Source of the DNA: DASTCC01 sp035711465
GTDB taxonomy: Bacteria; Acidobacteriota; Vicinamibacteria; Vicinamibacterales; SCN-69-37
NCBI GenBank assembly: GCA_035711465.1
Contig: DASTCC010000118.1
Coordinates: forward strand, 1 to 6,894
Length of the DNA: 6,894 nt
Direction of reading: 5' to 3'
In this document: in pieces, positions 1 to 6,848 of the stretch
Layout of the letters: every line of letters starts with the position of its first letter
Numbering within the stretch: position 1 is the stretch's first letter
Program-made: the position numbers and the translations under genes
The notes under the pieces: model-generated
Told to the model about the DNA's origin: nothing
The model's input: the letters and a program-made list of their open reading frames with translations, nothing else
Databases searched by the model: none

Positions 1-2538
1 CAGCGCCACCGCCAGGAGCAATCCGAGCGGCGGCAGCACCGCGATCGGATCGAGCGGTGAGGTACCGAGGAAGAGCGATCGCAGCGCAAAAGCGAGCGGC
101 AAGGCGATCGCGAGGCCGACGGCCGCGCCCCACGCGGCGAGACGCGCCGCTTGTCGCACGACCAGACCGACGAGGTCGCCGGAACGTGCGCCGAGCGCGG
201 CGCGGATGCCCAGCTCGCGCATCCGCATCGAGACGACGTAGGCGACCATCGCGAAGAGACCGGCCGCGGCAAGCGACAGAGCGATCGCCCCGAAGGTGCC
301 GATCGACACCGCCAGAATCGTCAACTCGCCGGCGCCGGCCATGTAGGCGGCGTCGGCCGCCCCGATCGGGATCCACATCAGCCGCGGTTCGGCCGCCGAC
401 ACGGCCTCGCGTGCCGAGGCCAGCGCTGCGGCGCCATCGTCGCCGCGCACCACCAGCGACGCCGTCGACGGCGCCGCGATCAGCGGCACGTAGAGCTTGC
501 GGTTGTCGTCGAATGGACTGTTCGGCGGCGGGTCGACGATGCCGACGATCGTGACCGGCGACGGCGGCGCCTCGCCGGAGCGGATGTGGAGGACACGGCC
601 GAGGGCCGAGTCGTCGCCGGCGATCTCGCGCGCCAGCCGTGGATTGACCACGGCGACGTCGGCGCGATCCACTGCCGTGAACGCGCGTCCGGCGCGCAGC
701 CGTGCGCCCGTCGCTTCGAACCAGCGATCGGACACCGAGCCGCCGTCGATGTAGCGCTCTTCCGTGGAACCTCGATCAGGCCGGTAGCGGAAGCCGGACA
801 TGTCTGCCAATCCAGCCGCCCGCACGCGCGGATCCGCGGACAACCTCGCCATCACGTCACGCTGCAGGCGCGCGCTGTCGGCGGCGGTGCCATTGAAACT
901 GCTGACGTCGAGACTCGCCTGCGCGATCTCCTTCAGTTGCGGCGGCACGGCGCCGGCGACGACCACCGCGGATCGCGTGAACAACCCGCACATCGTCAGC
1001 AGCGCCAGCGACAGCGCGATCTGCATCACGACGAGCAGGCTGCGCATGCGCGCGTGGGCGAGGCCGCCGCTCTGCGCCGTCTGGCGCAGATCGACGGCGA
1101 CCTGCCGGCGCGACGCCAGCCACGCCGGCGCGAGACCGGAGAGCAGGGTCGCGCCGCCGGTGATGACCAGCGCGAAGCCCACGACACGGGCATCGACGCC
1201 GAGCATCAGCGGGAACATCGGTTGCGCCCATGTCAGTGCGAGATCGGCGCCGAGCAAGCCGACGAATCCGGCGGCGGCCGCGAGCGTCAGCGCCTCGAGC
1301 GTGAGCAGCCGGACGATCTGCAGACGAGACGCGCCGAGCGCGAGGCGCACGGCGATCTCCCGGCTGCGCCGTGTCGAGCGAGCCAGTTGGAGGTTGGCGA
1401 CGTTGGCGCAGGCGATCGCCAGCACCGTGAGCGGCACGCTCATGAACAGCACCAGGATGATCAGCACCTGAACCGGGCTGTCCCGTGGTCCGAAGCCGTG
1501 CGATCGCAGGATGAAGCGTGCCTGTTTCCGCGCGTCGGGCCGGAGCGCGCTGAGGCGTGACGCGGCGGCGGCGGTCTGCGCCCTGACATCGTCCTGCGTT
1601 GCGCCGCCGGCGAGCCTGCCGACGACGTTGAGCCAGGCCGCGTCGCGATCCGGCGTGCCTGGCCACTGCGACGCCAGGGTGAGCGGGAGCCAGAGCTGCG
1701 CGTAGTTCAGCGGCGAGATGCCGATGTCGCTCGGCTGGATCCCGGTGAACCGCGGCGGCGCGATGCCGACGATGGTGACGCCGAGGCTGCCGGCGAGGAG
1801 CGTGCGGCCGACGATGTCGGCGCGCCCGTCGAAGCGTTCCTGCCAGAGGTGATAGCCGATCACCGCCACCGGCGCCGCGCCAGGACCCTGATCCATGGGC
1901 GTCAGCAGCCGGCCGGCGTGCGCCGGCGTCCGCAGCGTCGCGAAGTAGTCGCGTGAGACGAATGCCGCGGTGGCGGCGGCGGACCGGCCTTCGAGCGAGA
2001 CACCGAGCCGAACGCCGCCTTCGGCGGCGAGACCGGTGAGCGCGCCGTTCGGCGTCGCCTCGAGGACGTCGAAGTCGGACACCGCCGGCGACGTTGCCGA
2101 CAGCACGCCCTGTTCACGGCCCATGTGCTCGGTGCCGAACGCGTCTTCGTAGCTGACGAAGAAGCGCGCGAGCGTCGTGCGATCGACGACGCCCGGAATG
2201 TCGCCGTAGAGCAGCGAGTTGAGCAACGAGAAGACGCCGACCGACACGGTCATGCCGACCGCGAGACAGAGGACGACCGCCGCAGCATGGCCGGGCTCGT
2301 GGGCGATGGCGCGCAGCGACTGCCGCGTGTCCGCCCCGCACCCGGCGGCGAGATCCCGCGCCGCGCGCGCGATCGCCACACCGCGCGCGACCATCGCGTC
2401 CCACGGCGCGCCGATGGCGCGGATCGCCGAGGGATGCGACGTCAGCTCACCGAGCCACTCCTCGCGCCACCGCGATCGCAGCTCCTTCGGCACCACGAAG
2501 GCCGAGAGGCGAACGAGGAGTCTGGAGAGTGCGTTCAC
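1..2538 (-). CDS. ADOP-type ABC transporter permease (FtsX/MacB family, duplicated), 3' end cut by window edge
   Basis: I translated the reverse strand from GTG at 2538 and found 846 codons without a stop down to base 1. In-frame TAG TAA lie about ten codons upstream with no other start between, so this GTG is the first possible start. Residues 1-80 form an Arg/Glu-rich cytoplasmic prefix (WREEWLGEL near 28-32). A membrane helix follows at about 85-110, then a MacB-like periplasmic domain at about 110-335 (motifs VAVIGYHLWQERF and DIVGRTLLAG). The first FtsX domain is at about 357-475, with CANVANLQLARS and the cytoplasmic EIAVRLALGASR. The module repeats: helix 499-519, periplasmic domain about 535-715, second FtsX domain from 740 with MRELGIRAALGARSGDLV. 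The last helix and usual C-terminal PARRAARVDP-like tail fall outside, probably about 30 residues. No ATPase gene is visible, as expected for this orphan family. The substrate is unknown; related MacB proteins are mechanotransmitters that act on periplasmic substrates. The reading frame is intact and family assignment is firm. Confidence 0.93.
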   Translation of the reverse strand, partial: MNALSRLLVRLSAFVVPKELRSRWREEWLGELTSHPSAIRAIGAPWDAMVARGVAIARAARDLAAGCGADTRQSLRAIAHEPGHAAAVVLCLAVGMTVSVGVFSLLNSLLYGDIPGVVDRTTLARFFVSYEDAFGTEHMGREQGVLSATSPAVSDFDVLEATPNGALTGLAAEGGVRLGVSLEGRSAAATAAFVSRDYFATLRTPAHAGRLLTPMDQGPGAAPVAVIGYHLWQERFDGRADIVGRTLLAGSLGVTIVGIAPPRFTGIQPSDIGISPLNYAQLWLPLTLASQWPGTPDRDAAWLNVVGRLAGGATQDDVRAQTAAAASRLSALRPDARKQARFILRSHGFGPRDSPVQVLIILVLFMSVPLTVLAIACANVANLQLARSTRRSREIAVRLALGASRLQIVRLLTLEALTLAAAAGFVGLLGADLALTWAQPMFPLMLGVDARVVGFALVITGGATLLSGLAPAWLASRRQVAVDLRQTAQSGGLAHARMRSLLVVMQIALSLALLTMCGLFTRSAVVVAGAVPPQLKEIAQASLDVSSFNGTAADSARLQRDVMARLSADPRVRAAGLADMSGFRYRPDRGSTEERYIDGGSVSDRWFEATGARLRAGRAFTAVDRADVAVVNPRLAREIAGDDSALGRVLHIRSGEAPPSPVTIVGIVDPPPNSPFDDNRKLYVPLIAAPSTASLVVRGDDGAAALASAREAVSAAEPRLMWIPIGAADAAYMAGAGELTILAVSIGTFGAIALSLAAAGLFAMVAYVVSMRMRELGIRAALGARSGDLVGLVVRQAARLAAWGAAVGLAIALPLAFALRSLFLGTSPLDPIAVLPPLGLLLAVAL

Positions 2539-2558
2539 GCGCGCGGCCCCGGGTGCAT
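2535..2558 (-). other. Possible 7-codon leader ORF overlapping the permease start
   Basis: On the reverse strand an ATG at 2558 opens a seven-codon frame (MHPGPRA) whose TGA overlaps the permease GTG in a GTGA arrangement at 2538-2535. This overlap is the usual geometry for translational coupling. The permease itself has no clear Shine-Dalgarno sequence, only a GGGG run within CCCGGGGCC, so re-initiation from such a leader is conceivable. With only seven codons and no ribosome-binding site of its own, the frame may be pure chance. Confidence 0.15.
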
Positions 2559-2569
2559 ATGTGCGTTAC

Positions 2570-2599
2570 TACATAGCACCCATACGCGGGATCGTGCAA
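2570..2599 (-). promoter_or_regulatory. Weak candidate promoter of the left permease
   Basis: Reading the reverse strand, TTGCAC (2599-2594) and TATGTA (2575-2570) are separated by 18 bases and would place the transcription start about 25 bases before the GTG. Each hexamer matches the sigma-70 consensus at only three of six positions. The spot is the least G+C-rich part of the spacer, which is the main support. This is a guess by position and composition. Confidence 0.25.
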
Positions 2600-2636
2600 A
2601 CAAGTTTCGTGCGGCCGAGCGCGTGCGCTGTGCGAC

Positions 2637-2662
2637 GTGCTGGTTCTGAGAGCACCCAGCAC
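2637..2662 (-). terminator. Possible hairpin at the 3' end of the amidase transcript
   Basis: GTGCTGG at 2637-2643 is a perfect 7-base inverted match of CCAGCAC at 2656-2662, with a 12-base loop. The same CCAGCAC sequence also occurs at 2670-2676 and 2677-2683 inside the neighbouring tandem repeat, so one arm has three possible partners. The hairpin lies 26-51 bases past the amidase TAG in the amidase direction. No U-tract follows, so it is not a standard intrinsic terminator. It may slow polymerase, protect the 3' end, or do nothing. Confidence 0.25.
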
Positions 2663-2684
2663 CTCGCACCCAGCACCCAGCACC
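2651..2684. repeat. 7-bp tandem repeat, unit AGCACCC, about five copies
   Basis: The plus strand reads AGCACCC, AGCACCT, CGCACCC, AGCACCC, AGCACC in succession, a heptamer repeated nearly five times with two single-base changes. In the amidase transcript it would be G-rich (GGGTGCT repeated) and begins three bases past the TAG stop at 2690-2688. It does not code within either flanking gene. Its role is unknown; short GG tracts with small loops could allow a two-layer G-quadruplex in the transcript. Confidence 0.9.
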
Positions 2685-2687
2685 GTC

Positions 2688-4388
2688 CTACCAGAAGAAC
2701 CGGCCGTGCGGCAGATGCTGCTTGCCCGTGAAGACGTGCGGCTTCCGCGGCGCGGTGCAGAGACCGGCGTCCGGCGGATCCTCGACGGCGCCAAGCAGCT
2801 CCGGCTGCTGGCGGACCTGCAGCTCCTGTTCGAGGTCGTAGGCGAGCGCCAGCAGGCGAGGTTCGCGCAGGAAGCCCGTGTACATCATCAGGCCGGCCGG
2901 TTTGCCATCGCTCCTGAGACCGAGCGGCAGCCCGAGATTCGGGTAGCCGGACACGGCCGGCGCCGTCGAGTTGGTCAGGTGCGGCGCGACGATCACGTCG
3001 ACGTTCCCGGCCGCGAGCGCGGCGTCGATGCCCGTGCGTGCCGCCGTGGTTGCCGCGGCGCGTGCCGCGAGGTAGACCGGATCGCTGAGATCGGTGGTCG
3101 ATTCGGCCAGCTCGAAGAGCTCCTGCCCGTAGAACTCGAGCTCGGCCGGGCAATGCGCGAGGTTGAACTCGATCAGATCCGCGAGCGTGCGCATCGTCGT
3201 GTGGCCGAGTGTGGCCAGATACGCGGCGATGTCGGCCTTGAACTCGAAGAGCAGCGCCGTGAACTCGTCGCCGAAGTAGCCGAAGATGTCGCCGCTGTCG
3301 ACGTCGACCAGCGTCGCGCCGAGGCTTTGCATCGTGACCAGCGCCTGCTCGGCAAACGCCAGCGCGTCTTCGTCGCCGGGGAATCCGAAGATCGCGTAGT
3401 CGTCGAAGAAGCGGCGATCGACGCCGATGCGCGCGCCCTCGAGCGCACCGCGCTGGAGGAACTGCGTGTAGTTGGCCGGCAGTTGATGGCCGGCGACCTC
3501 GCCGAACGGCGACTGGATCACGCCGAGCAGCGTCGCGACATCGGTGACGGTGCGCGCGATCGGCCCGGCGGTGTCCTGGGCGTGGCTGATCGGGATGATG
3601 CCGGCTTGCGACACCAGTCCGAGCGTCGGCTTCAGGCCGACGACCAGGTTGACGTTCGAGGGGCCGACGATCGATCCGTCGGTTTCGGTGCCGATCGCCG
3701 CGGCGCAGAGATTGGCCGCCGGCGCGACGCCGGAGCCCGAGCTCGATCCGAACGCGGAGTAGCCGAGCTGATAGGGATTGTGGGTCGCGCCGCCGCGCGC
3801 GCTCCAGCCGTAGAAGCCGAGCGGATTGAAGCCACGGAAGTTCGCCCACTCGCCGAGGTTGGCCTTGCCGAGAATCACCGCGCCCGCCGACCGCAGCCGC
3901 TCGGCGATCGGCGCGTCGCCGGGGACGCGGCTGTTCACCAGCGCCAGCGATCCGGCCGTCGTCTGCATCTGATCGTCTGTAGCGATGTTGTCCTTCACGA
4001 GGATCGGAATGCCGTGCAGCGGACCGCGAAGGCCGCGGCCCTGGCGGCGTTCGGCGTCGAGGCGCGTGGCGATGGCGATGGCGCTCGGGTTGATCTCGAC
4101 GACGGCGCGCAGCACGGGATTCAGTGCGGCAATGCGATCGATATAGCCGCGAGTCAGCTCGAGACTCGTCAGCGCGCCGGACGCCATCATCGCCTGGAGC
4201 TGCGGGATGGTCTTCTCGAGAAACGGCGCATCGCCCGCGAGGGCGTTGCCGCCGGCGGGCACGAACGCGTCGAGGCCGCGAGACCAGAGCAGAGCGCCGC
4301 CGGCCGCGCTGGCGCCGAGAAACGCGCGACGTGTAAAGCCGGGAACCGACGATGAGGAATCGGATCTCTCCGCGTGACGGCGAGCCAT
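2688..4388 (-). CDS. Tat-exported amidase-signature hydrolase, peptide-amidase-like
   Basis: A 566-residue serine hydrolase of the amidase signature family, which cleaves C-N amide bonds with a Ser-cisSer-Lys triad. Visible residues are Lys132 in GIPILVKDNI, the serine cluster 215-217 in GSSSGSG (one is the cis-Ser), and the nucleophile Ser239 in GTETDGSIVGPS, followed by VGLKPTLGLVS. The pattern GTETDGSI plus GIIPISHAQDTAGP at about 263-276 resembles bacterial peptide amidases that remove C-terminal amide groups from peptides. The family tail motif GYPNLGLPLG at 481-490 is present. The N-terminus carries TRRAFLG at 19-25, a hydrophobic stretch, and a plausible cleavage site after ALA at 49-51, indicating twin-arginine export of the folded enzyme. 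ATG 4388 is supported by AGGAGG five bases upstream and by the export signal directly after it; the frame stays open to an ATG at 4757, but that would cover the divergent permease start. The family is secure; the substrate is unproven, and other aryl or acyl amides remain possible. Confidence 0.93.
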   Translation of the reverse strand: MARRHAERSDSSSSVPGFTRRAFLGASAAGGALLWSRGLDAFVPAGGNALAGDAPFLEKTIPQLQAMMASGALTSLELTRGYIDRIAALNPVLRAVVEINPSAIAIATRLDAERRQGRGLRGPLHGIPILVKDNIATDDQMQTTAGSLALVNSRVPGDAPIAERLRSAGAVILGKANLGEWANFRGFNPLGFYGWSARGGATHNPYQLGYSAFGSSSGSGVAPAANLCAAAIGTETDGSIVGPSNVNLVVGLKPTLGLVSQAGIIPISHAQDTAGPIARTVTDVATLLGVIQSPFGEVAGHQLPANYTQFLQRGALEGARIGVDRRFFDDYAIFGFPGDEDALAFAEQALVTMQSLGATLVDVDSGDIFGYFGDEFTALLFEFKADIAAYLATLGHTTMRTLADLIEFNLAHCPAELEFYGQELFELAESTTDLSDPVYLAARAAATTAARTGIDAALAAGNVDVIVAPHLTNSTAPAVSGYPNLGLPLGLRSDGKPAGLMMYTGFLREPRLLALAYDLEQELQVRQQPELLGAVEDPPDAGLCTAPRKPHVFTGKQHLPHGRFFW

Positions 4389-4393
4389 AGAAT

Positions 4394-4399
4394 CCTCCT
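4394..4399 (-). promoter_or_regulatory. Ribosome-binding site fixing the amidase start
   Basis: On the reverse strand AGGAGG is followed by five bases (ATTCT) and then ATG at 4388. This is a full consensus Shine-Dalgarno sequence at good spacing. It decides between this start and the open frame further upstream, and is much stronger than the sites before the two permeases. Confidence 0.85.
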
Positions 4400-4494
4400 G
4401 GTTGAGTGAGGGGGGACAGGCTACGCCTCTCCGGGCGGGGGTGCAAGGGGTTGGAACGTAGGACTTAAGGTTCGCCGCACTAGACGTGCCTCTT

Positions 4495-4499
4495 GGGGG
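4495..4499 (+). promoter_or_regulatory. Weak G-only ribosome-binding site of the right permease
   Basis: GGGGG lies six bases before the ATG at 4506. It can pair only partly with the anti-Shine-Dalgarno sequence. The ATG is chosen because the protein then begins MLQDLRFAWRRLRQAPGF, the usual beginning of short-type ADOP permeases. Confidence 0.4.
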
Positions 4500-4505
4500 T
4501 CTCGG

Positions 4506-6848
4506 ATGCTTCAGGACTTGCGATTCGCCTGGCGGCGGCTGCGGCAGGCGCCGGGATTTGCCCTGGTTGCGGTTCTCACGCTTGCGGTTGCGGTCGGCGC
4601 GAACACCGCGGTGCTCAGCATCGCCGACGCGGTGCTGTTCCGGCCGCTGCCGTTTCGCGATCCCGATCGGGTGTTCGTGCTGCGGATGATGAACGCGAAG
4701 GGGCAGCGATTCACGAATGTCACGAATGACTATCTCGATGCGATCGACGCGAATCATCGCGGGCTGGGCGAGGTCGGCCGCGCCGGTGATCCGCCGGCGG
4801 TGCGGGTCGACGGGCCGGAAGGCGTCGAGGTCGTCCCCGCCCTCGGCGTCACGGCGGCGTATCTGCGCGTACTGACGCCGGAGCTCGCGTCGGGACGGAT
4901 CTTCGACGATGCCGACACGCCCGGCCGCGCGGCGCTGCTCTCGTCAGCGTCATGGCGTACGCGATTCGGCAGCGATCCCGCCATTGTCGGCAAGACGATC
5001 ACGCTGGGCCAGGCGTCGTTCGACGTCGTCGGCGTCCTCGCGCCCGGCGTGTTCCTACCGACATCCTTCAACCGCAAGCCCGAGCTGGTGACGTTGGTTC
5101 CACCCGTCAGCCCTGGCGCCCGCGGTGGTCAATTTCATCCGATCGTGCGGCTCGAACCTGGCGTGACGCGCGAGCAGGCCCAGGCTGAGATCGCCGCGTT
5201 GGTCGCGCCGATCGGCGCGCGCGATCCGCGGCGCGCCGGCAGCATGCCGGTGCTCGACGACATCCGATCGGTGGTCTACCCCGTCGCGCGGAACATCACG
5301 AGCTTCATCCTCGCCGCGGCGTTGCTGGTGCTGCTGATCGGCTGCGCCAATCTCGCCAACATGCTGCTCGCGCGCGGCCGCCGCCTGGAGCGCGAGACGG
5401 CAGTGCGCACGGCGCTCGGTGCCGGGCGGCTGCGTGTCGTTCGGCCGCTGCTGTTCGAGGCGCTCATCATCGGGGTCGCCGCAGCCGGGCTGGCTGTCGC
5501 GGTGACGCGGCTCTCGTTCGCCGCGCTGATCGATCAGGTGCCCCGGGCGGCATATGGCAGCGCCGCCGTCGGCGTCGACCGTCGCGTGATGGCCCTGGCG
5601 CTTGCGCTCGCGATCCTCGGCGGGCTGGTGTTTGCGGTGGTGCCGGCCTGGCGGGCGGCGCGGCTCGACGTGATCGCGCTGCTCCACTCGCGGCAACGTC
5701 GCACGAGATCGGCAGCTCGAGTCGGCCGGCCGATGGTGGCCGTGCAGATCGCGCTCGCGATCGCGCTCGTGTTCGGCGCCGTGGTTGCGGCGCGCAGCTT
5801 CGTCGACGTCCTGCGCGTGCCGCTCGGGTTCAGTTCGGACCGCGTCATCCAGGTTTCCGTGCCGCCGCTGCAGTACGACTACGTCGCGCCGTTCTACCGG
5901 CAGGTCGTCGAACGACTCCGGCGATTTCCGAACGTCGTCGCCGTCGGAGGCACGGGAGGGCCGCCGCTTTCGGGCATTCAACGCTGGACGTCGATTCCTG
6001 ACCCTGCCGGTAATCGCACGCTCGCCGGCGTCGTGCACGCCACTCCGGGTTACTTTGAGGCGCTCGGCATCCATCTGCGCCGCGGCCGATCGCTCAGTTG
6101 GGACGACGCCGTGGTTTCGGGCGGCGCGGTGATCTCGCCGTCCGCGGCGAAGGCGCTCTTCGGCGACGCGGATCCGATGGGCCGAACGGTTGCCGGCCAG
6201 GAACCAGACGATCGTTGGACCGTCGTCGGCGTCGTCGACGACATCAAGGCGGACCTCGATTCGGACCCGGAGCCGACCGTCTACATCGTGCCCGCCGGCC
6301 GGGCCACCGCGCTTCTGGTGTTCGTGCGGGTCTCGTCGTTCGACGACAGGCTGTTGACTGACATCAGGCGCGCGATGCGCGGACTCAATCCGAGCGCGGT
6401 GGTTTCCGTAGACTGGTGGAACACGGTGCTCGGCGACCTGACTGAATACAAGAACCCGCGTTTCCAGACGATGGTGCTCGCGAGCTTCGCGACGATCGCG
6501 CTCGGTCTGACGACGCTCGGCGTCTTCGCGGTGATCGCGTTTCTGGTGGCGGCGCGGACGAAGGAGCTCGGCATCCGCATGGCGATCGGCGCCGAGCCAG
6601 GTTCGCTCGTGCGTCATGTGATCCGGCAGGCGCTGCTGCCCGTCGGCGTCGGGCTCGTCGCCGGCCTCGCGATGACACGGTGGCTCGCGAAGTTCGCCGA
6701 GTCGCAGTTGTTCAAGGTCCAGACCGACGACCCGTGGACCCTTGCGCTCGCGTCGATCGTCGTCGTCGTCGCCGCGCTCGTGGCGGCATGGCTCCCGGCG
6801 CGCCGCGCCGCGCGGGTGAACCCGATCGTGGCGCTGCGGACGGAGTAG
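4506..6848 (+). CDS. ADOP-type ABC transporter permease (FtsX/MacB family, duplicated), complete
   Basis: A complete 780-residue inner-membrane permease made of two tandem MacB-like modules. It starts MLQDLRFAWRRLRQAPGF, followed by helix 18-39 (GANTAVLSI typical of the family). The first periplasmic domain is at about 45-255, with VGKTITLGQASFDVVGVL near 161-178. The first FtsX domain has helices near 264-288, 316-340 and 361-381, the conserved CANLANMLLARG, and ETAVRTALGAGRLR at 297-310. The second module has helix 408-428, a periplasmic domain at about 435-640 (ATPGYFEALGI, WTVVGVVDDIK), and helices near 654-682, 705-724 and 743-764. TKELGIRMAIGAEPGSLV lies at 685-701 and the tail PARRAARVNPIVALRTE is intact. 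Unlike the left permease it lacks the N-terminal cytoplasmic prefix. No ATPase gene adjoins it, so it would need a partner encoded elsewhere or act otherwise. The substrate is unknown. The two permeases are paralogues but too different to be a recent duplication. Confidence 0.96.
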   Translation: MLQDLRFAWRRLRQAPGFALVAVLTLAVAVGANTAVLSIADAVLFRPLPFRDPDRVFVLRMMNAKGQRFTNVTNDYLDAIDANHRGLGEVGRAGDPPAVRVDGPEGVEVVPALGVTAAYLRVLTPELASGRIFDDADTPGRAALLSSASWRTRFGSDPAIVGKTITLGQASFDVVGVLAPGVFLPTSFNRKPELVTLVPPVSPGARGGQFHPIVRLEPGVTREQAQAEIAALVAPIGARDPRRAGSMPVLDDIRSVVYPVARNITSFILAAALLVLLIGCANLANMLLARGRRLERETAVRTALGAGRLRVVRPLLFEALIIGVAAAGLAVAVTRLSFAALIDQVPRAAYGSAAVGVDRRVMALALALAILGGLVFAVVPAWRAARLDVIALLHSRQRRTRSAARVGRPMVAVQIALAIALVFGAVVAARSFVDVLRVPLGFSSDRVIQVSVPPLQYDYVAPFYRQVVERLRRFPNVVAVGGTGGPPLSGIQRWTSIPDPAGNRTLAGVVHATPGYFEALGIHLRRGRSLSWDDAVVSGGAVISPSAAKALFGDADPMGRTVAGQEPDDRWTVVGVVDDIKADLDSDPEPTVYIVPAGRATALLVFVRVSSFDDRLLTDIRRAMRGLNPSAVVSVDWWNTVLGDLTEYKNPRFQTMVLASFATIALGLTTLGVFAVIAFLVAARTKELGIRMAIGAEPGSLVRHVIRQALLPVGVGLVAGLAMTRWLAKFAESQLFKVQTDDPWTLALASIVVVVAALVAAWLPARRAARVNPIVALRTE

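Larger units (their letters stand above)
4389..4505. promoter_or_regulatory. Divergent intergenic region between amidase and right permease
   Basis: These 117 bases separate two genes transcribed away from each other, so promoters in both directions are expected here. For the amidase a weak pair is visible on the reverse strand: TTGCAC (4446-4441), 17 bases, TAGCCT (4423-4418), three of six matches each. For the permease I find only TTGGAA (4451-4456) as a poor -35 and no good -10. The plus strand has clustered G runs at 4410-4415, 4433-4435, 4437-4441 and 4447-4450. Short inverted matches are GAAC/GTTC (4454-4457 and 4470-4473) and GCAC/GTGC (4477-4480 and 4486-4489). None is strong enough to name an operator. 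Confidence 0.55.

Noticed and set aside
151..1560. Long plus-strand open frame opposite the left permease
   Set aside because: The protein is Arg/His/Asp-rich low-complexity with no family motif, and lies antisense to a clear permease frame; such open antisense frames are normal in high-GC genes.
857..1666. Minus-strand open frame of 269 codons in another register of the left permease
   Set aside because: Its Arg/Ala-rich product has no recognisable domain, while the frame from GTG 2538 gives continuous FtsX/MacB motifs over the same bases.
2637..4355. 572-codon plus-strand frame opposite the amidase
   Set aside because: It is antisense to the whole amidase, begins inside the heptamer repeat, and its Arg/Glu-rich product has no recognisable fold or start signal.
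2569..4446. 625-codon minus-strand frame overlapping the amidase in another register
   Set aside because: Extremely arginine-rich product; the overlapping frame encodes an amidase with all catalytic residues and a good ribosome-binding site.
4389..4757. Upstream extension of the amidase to an ATG at 4757
   Set aside because: It would overlap the divergent permease by about 250 bases, add residues without amidase similarity, and bury the twin-arginine signal and the AGGAGG site inside the gene.
5055..6617. 520-codon minus-strand frame opposite the right permease
   Set aside because: Arg/His/Asp-rich antisense shadow without motifs; the plus frame is a full, well-conserved permease.
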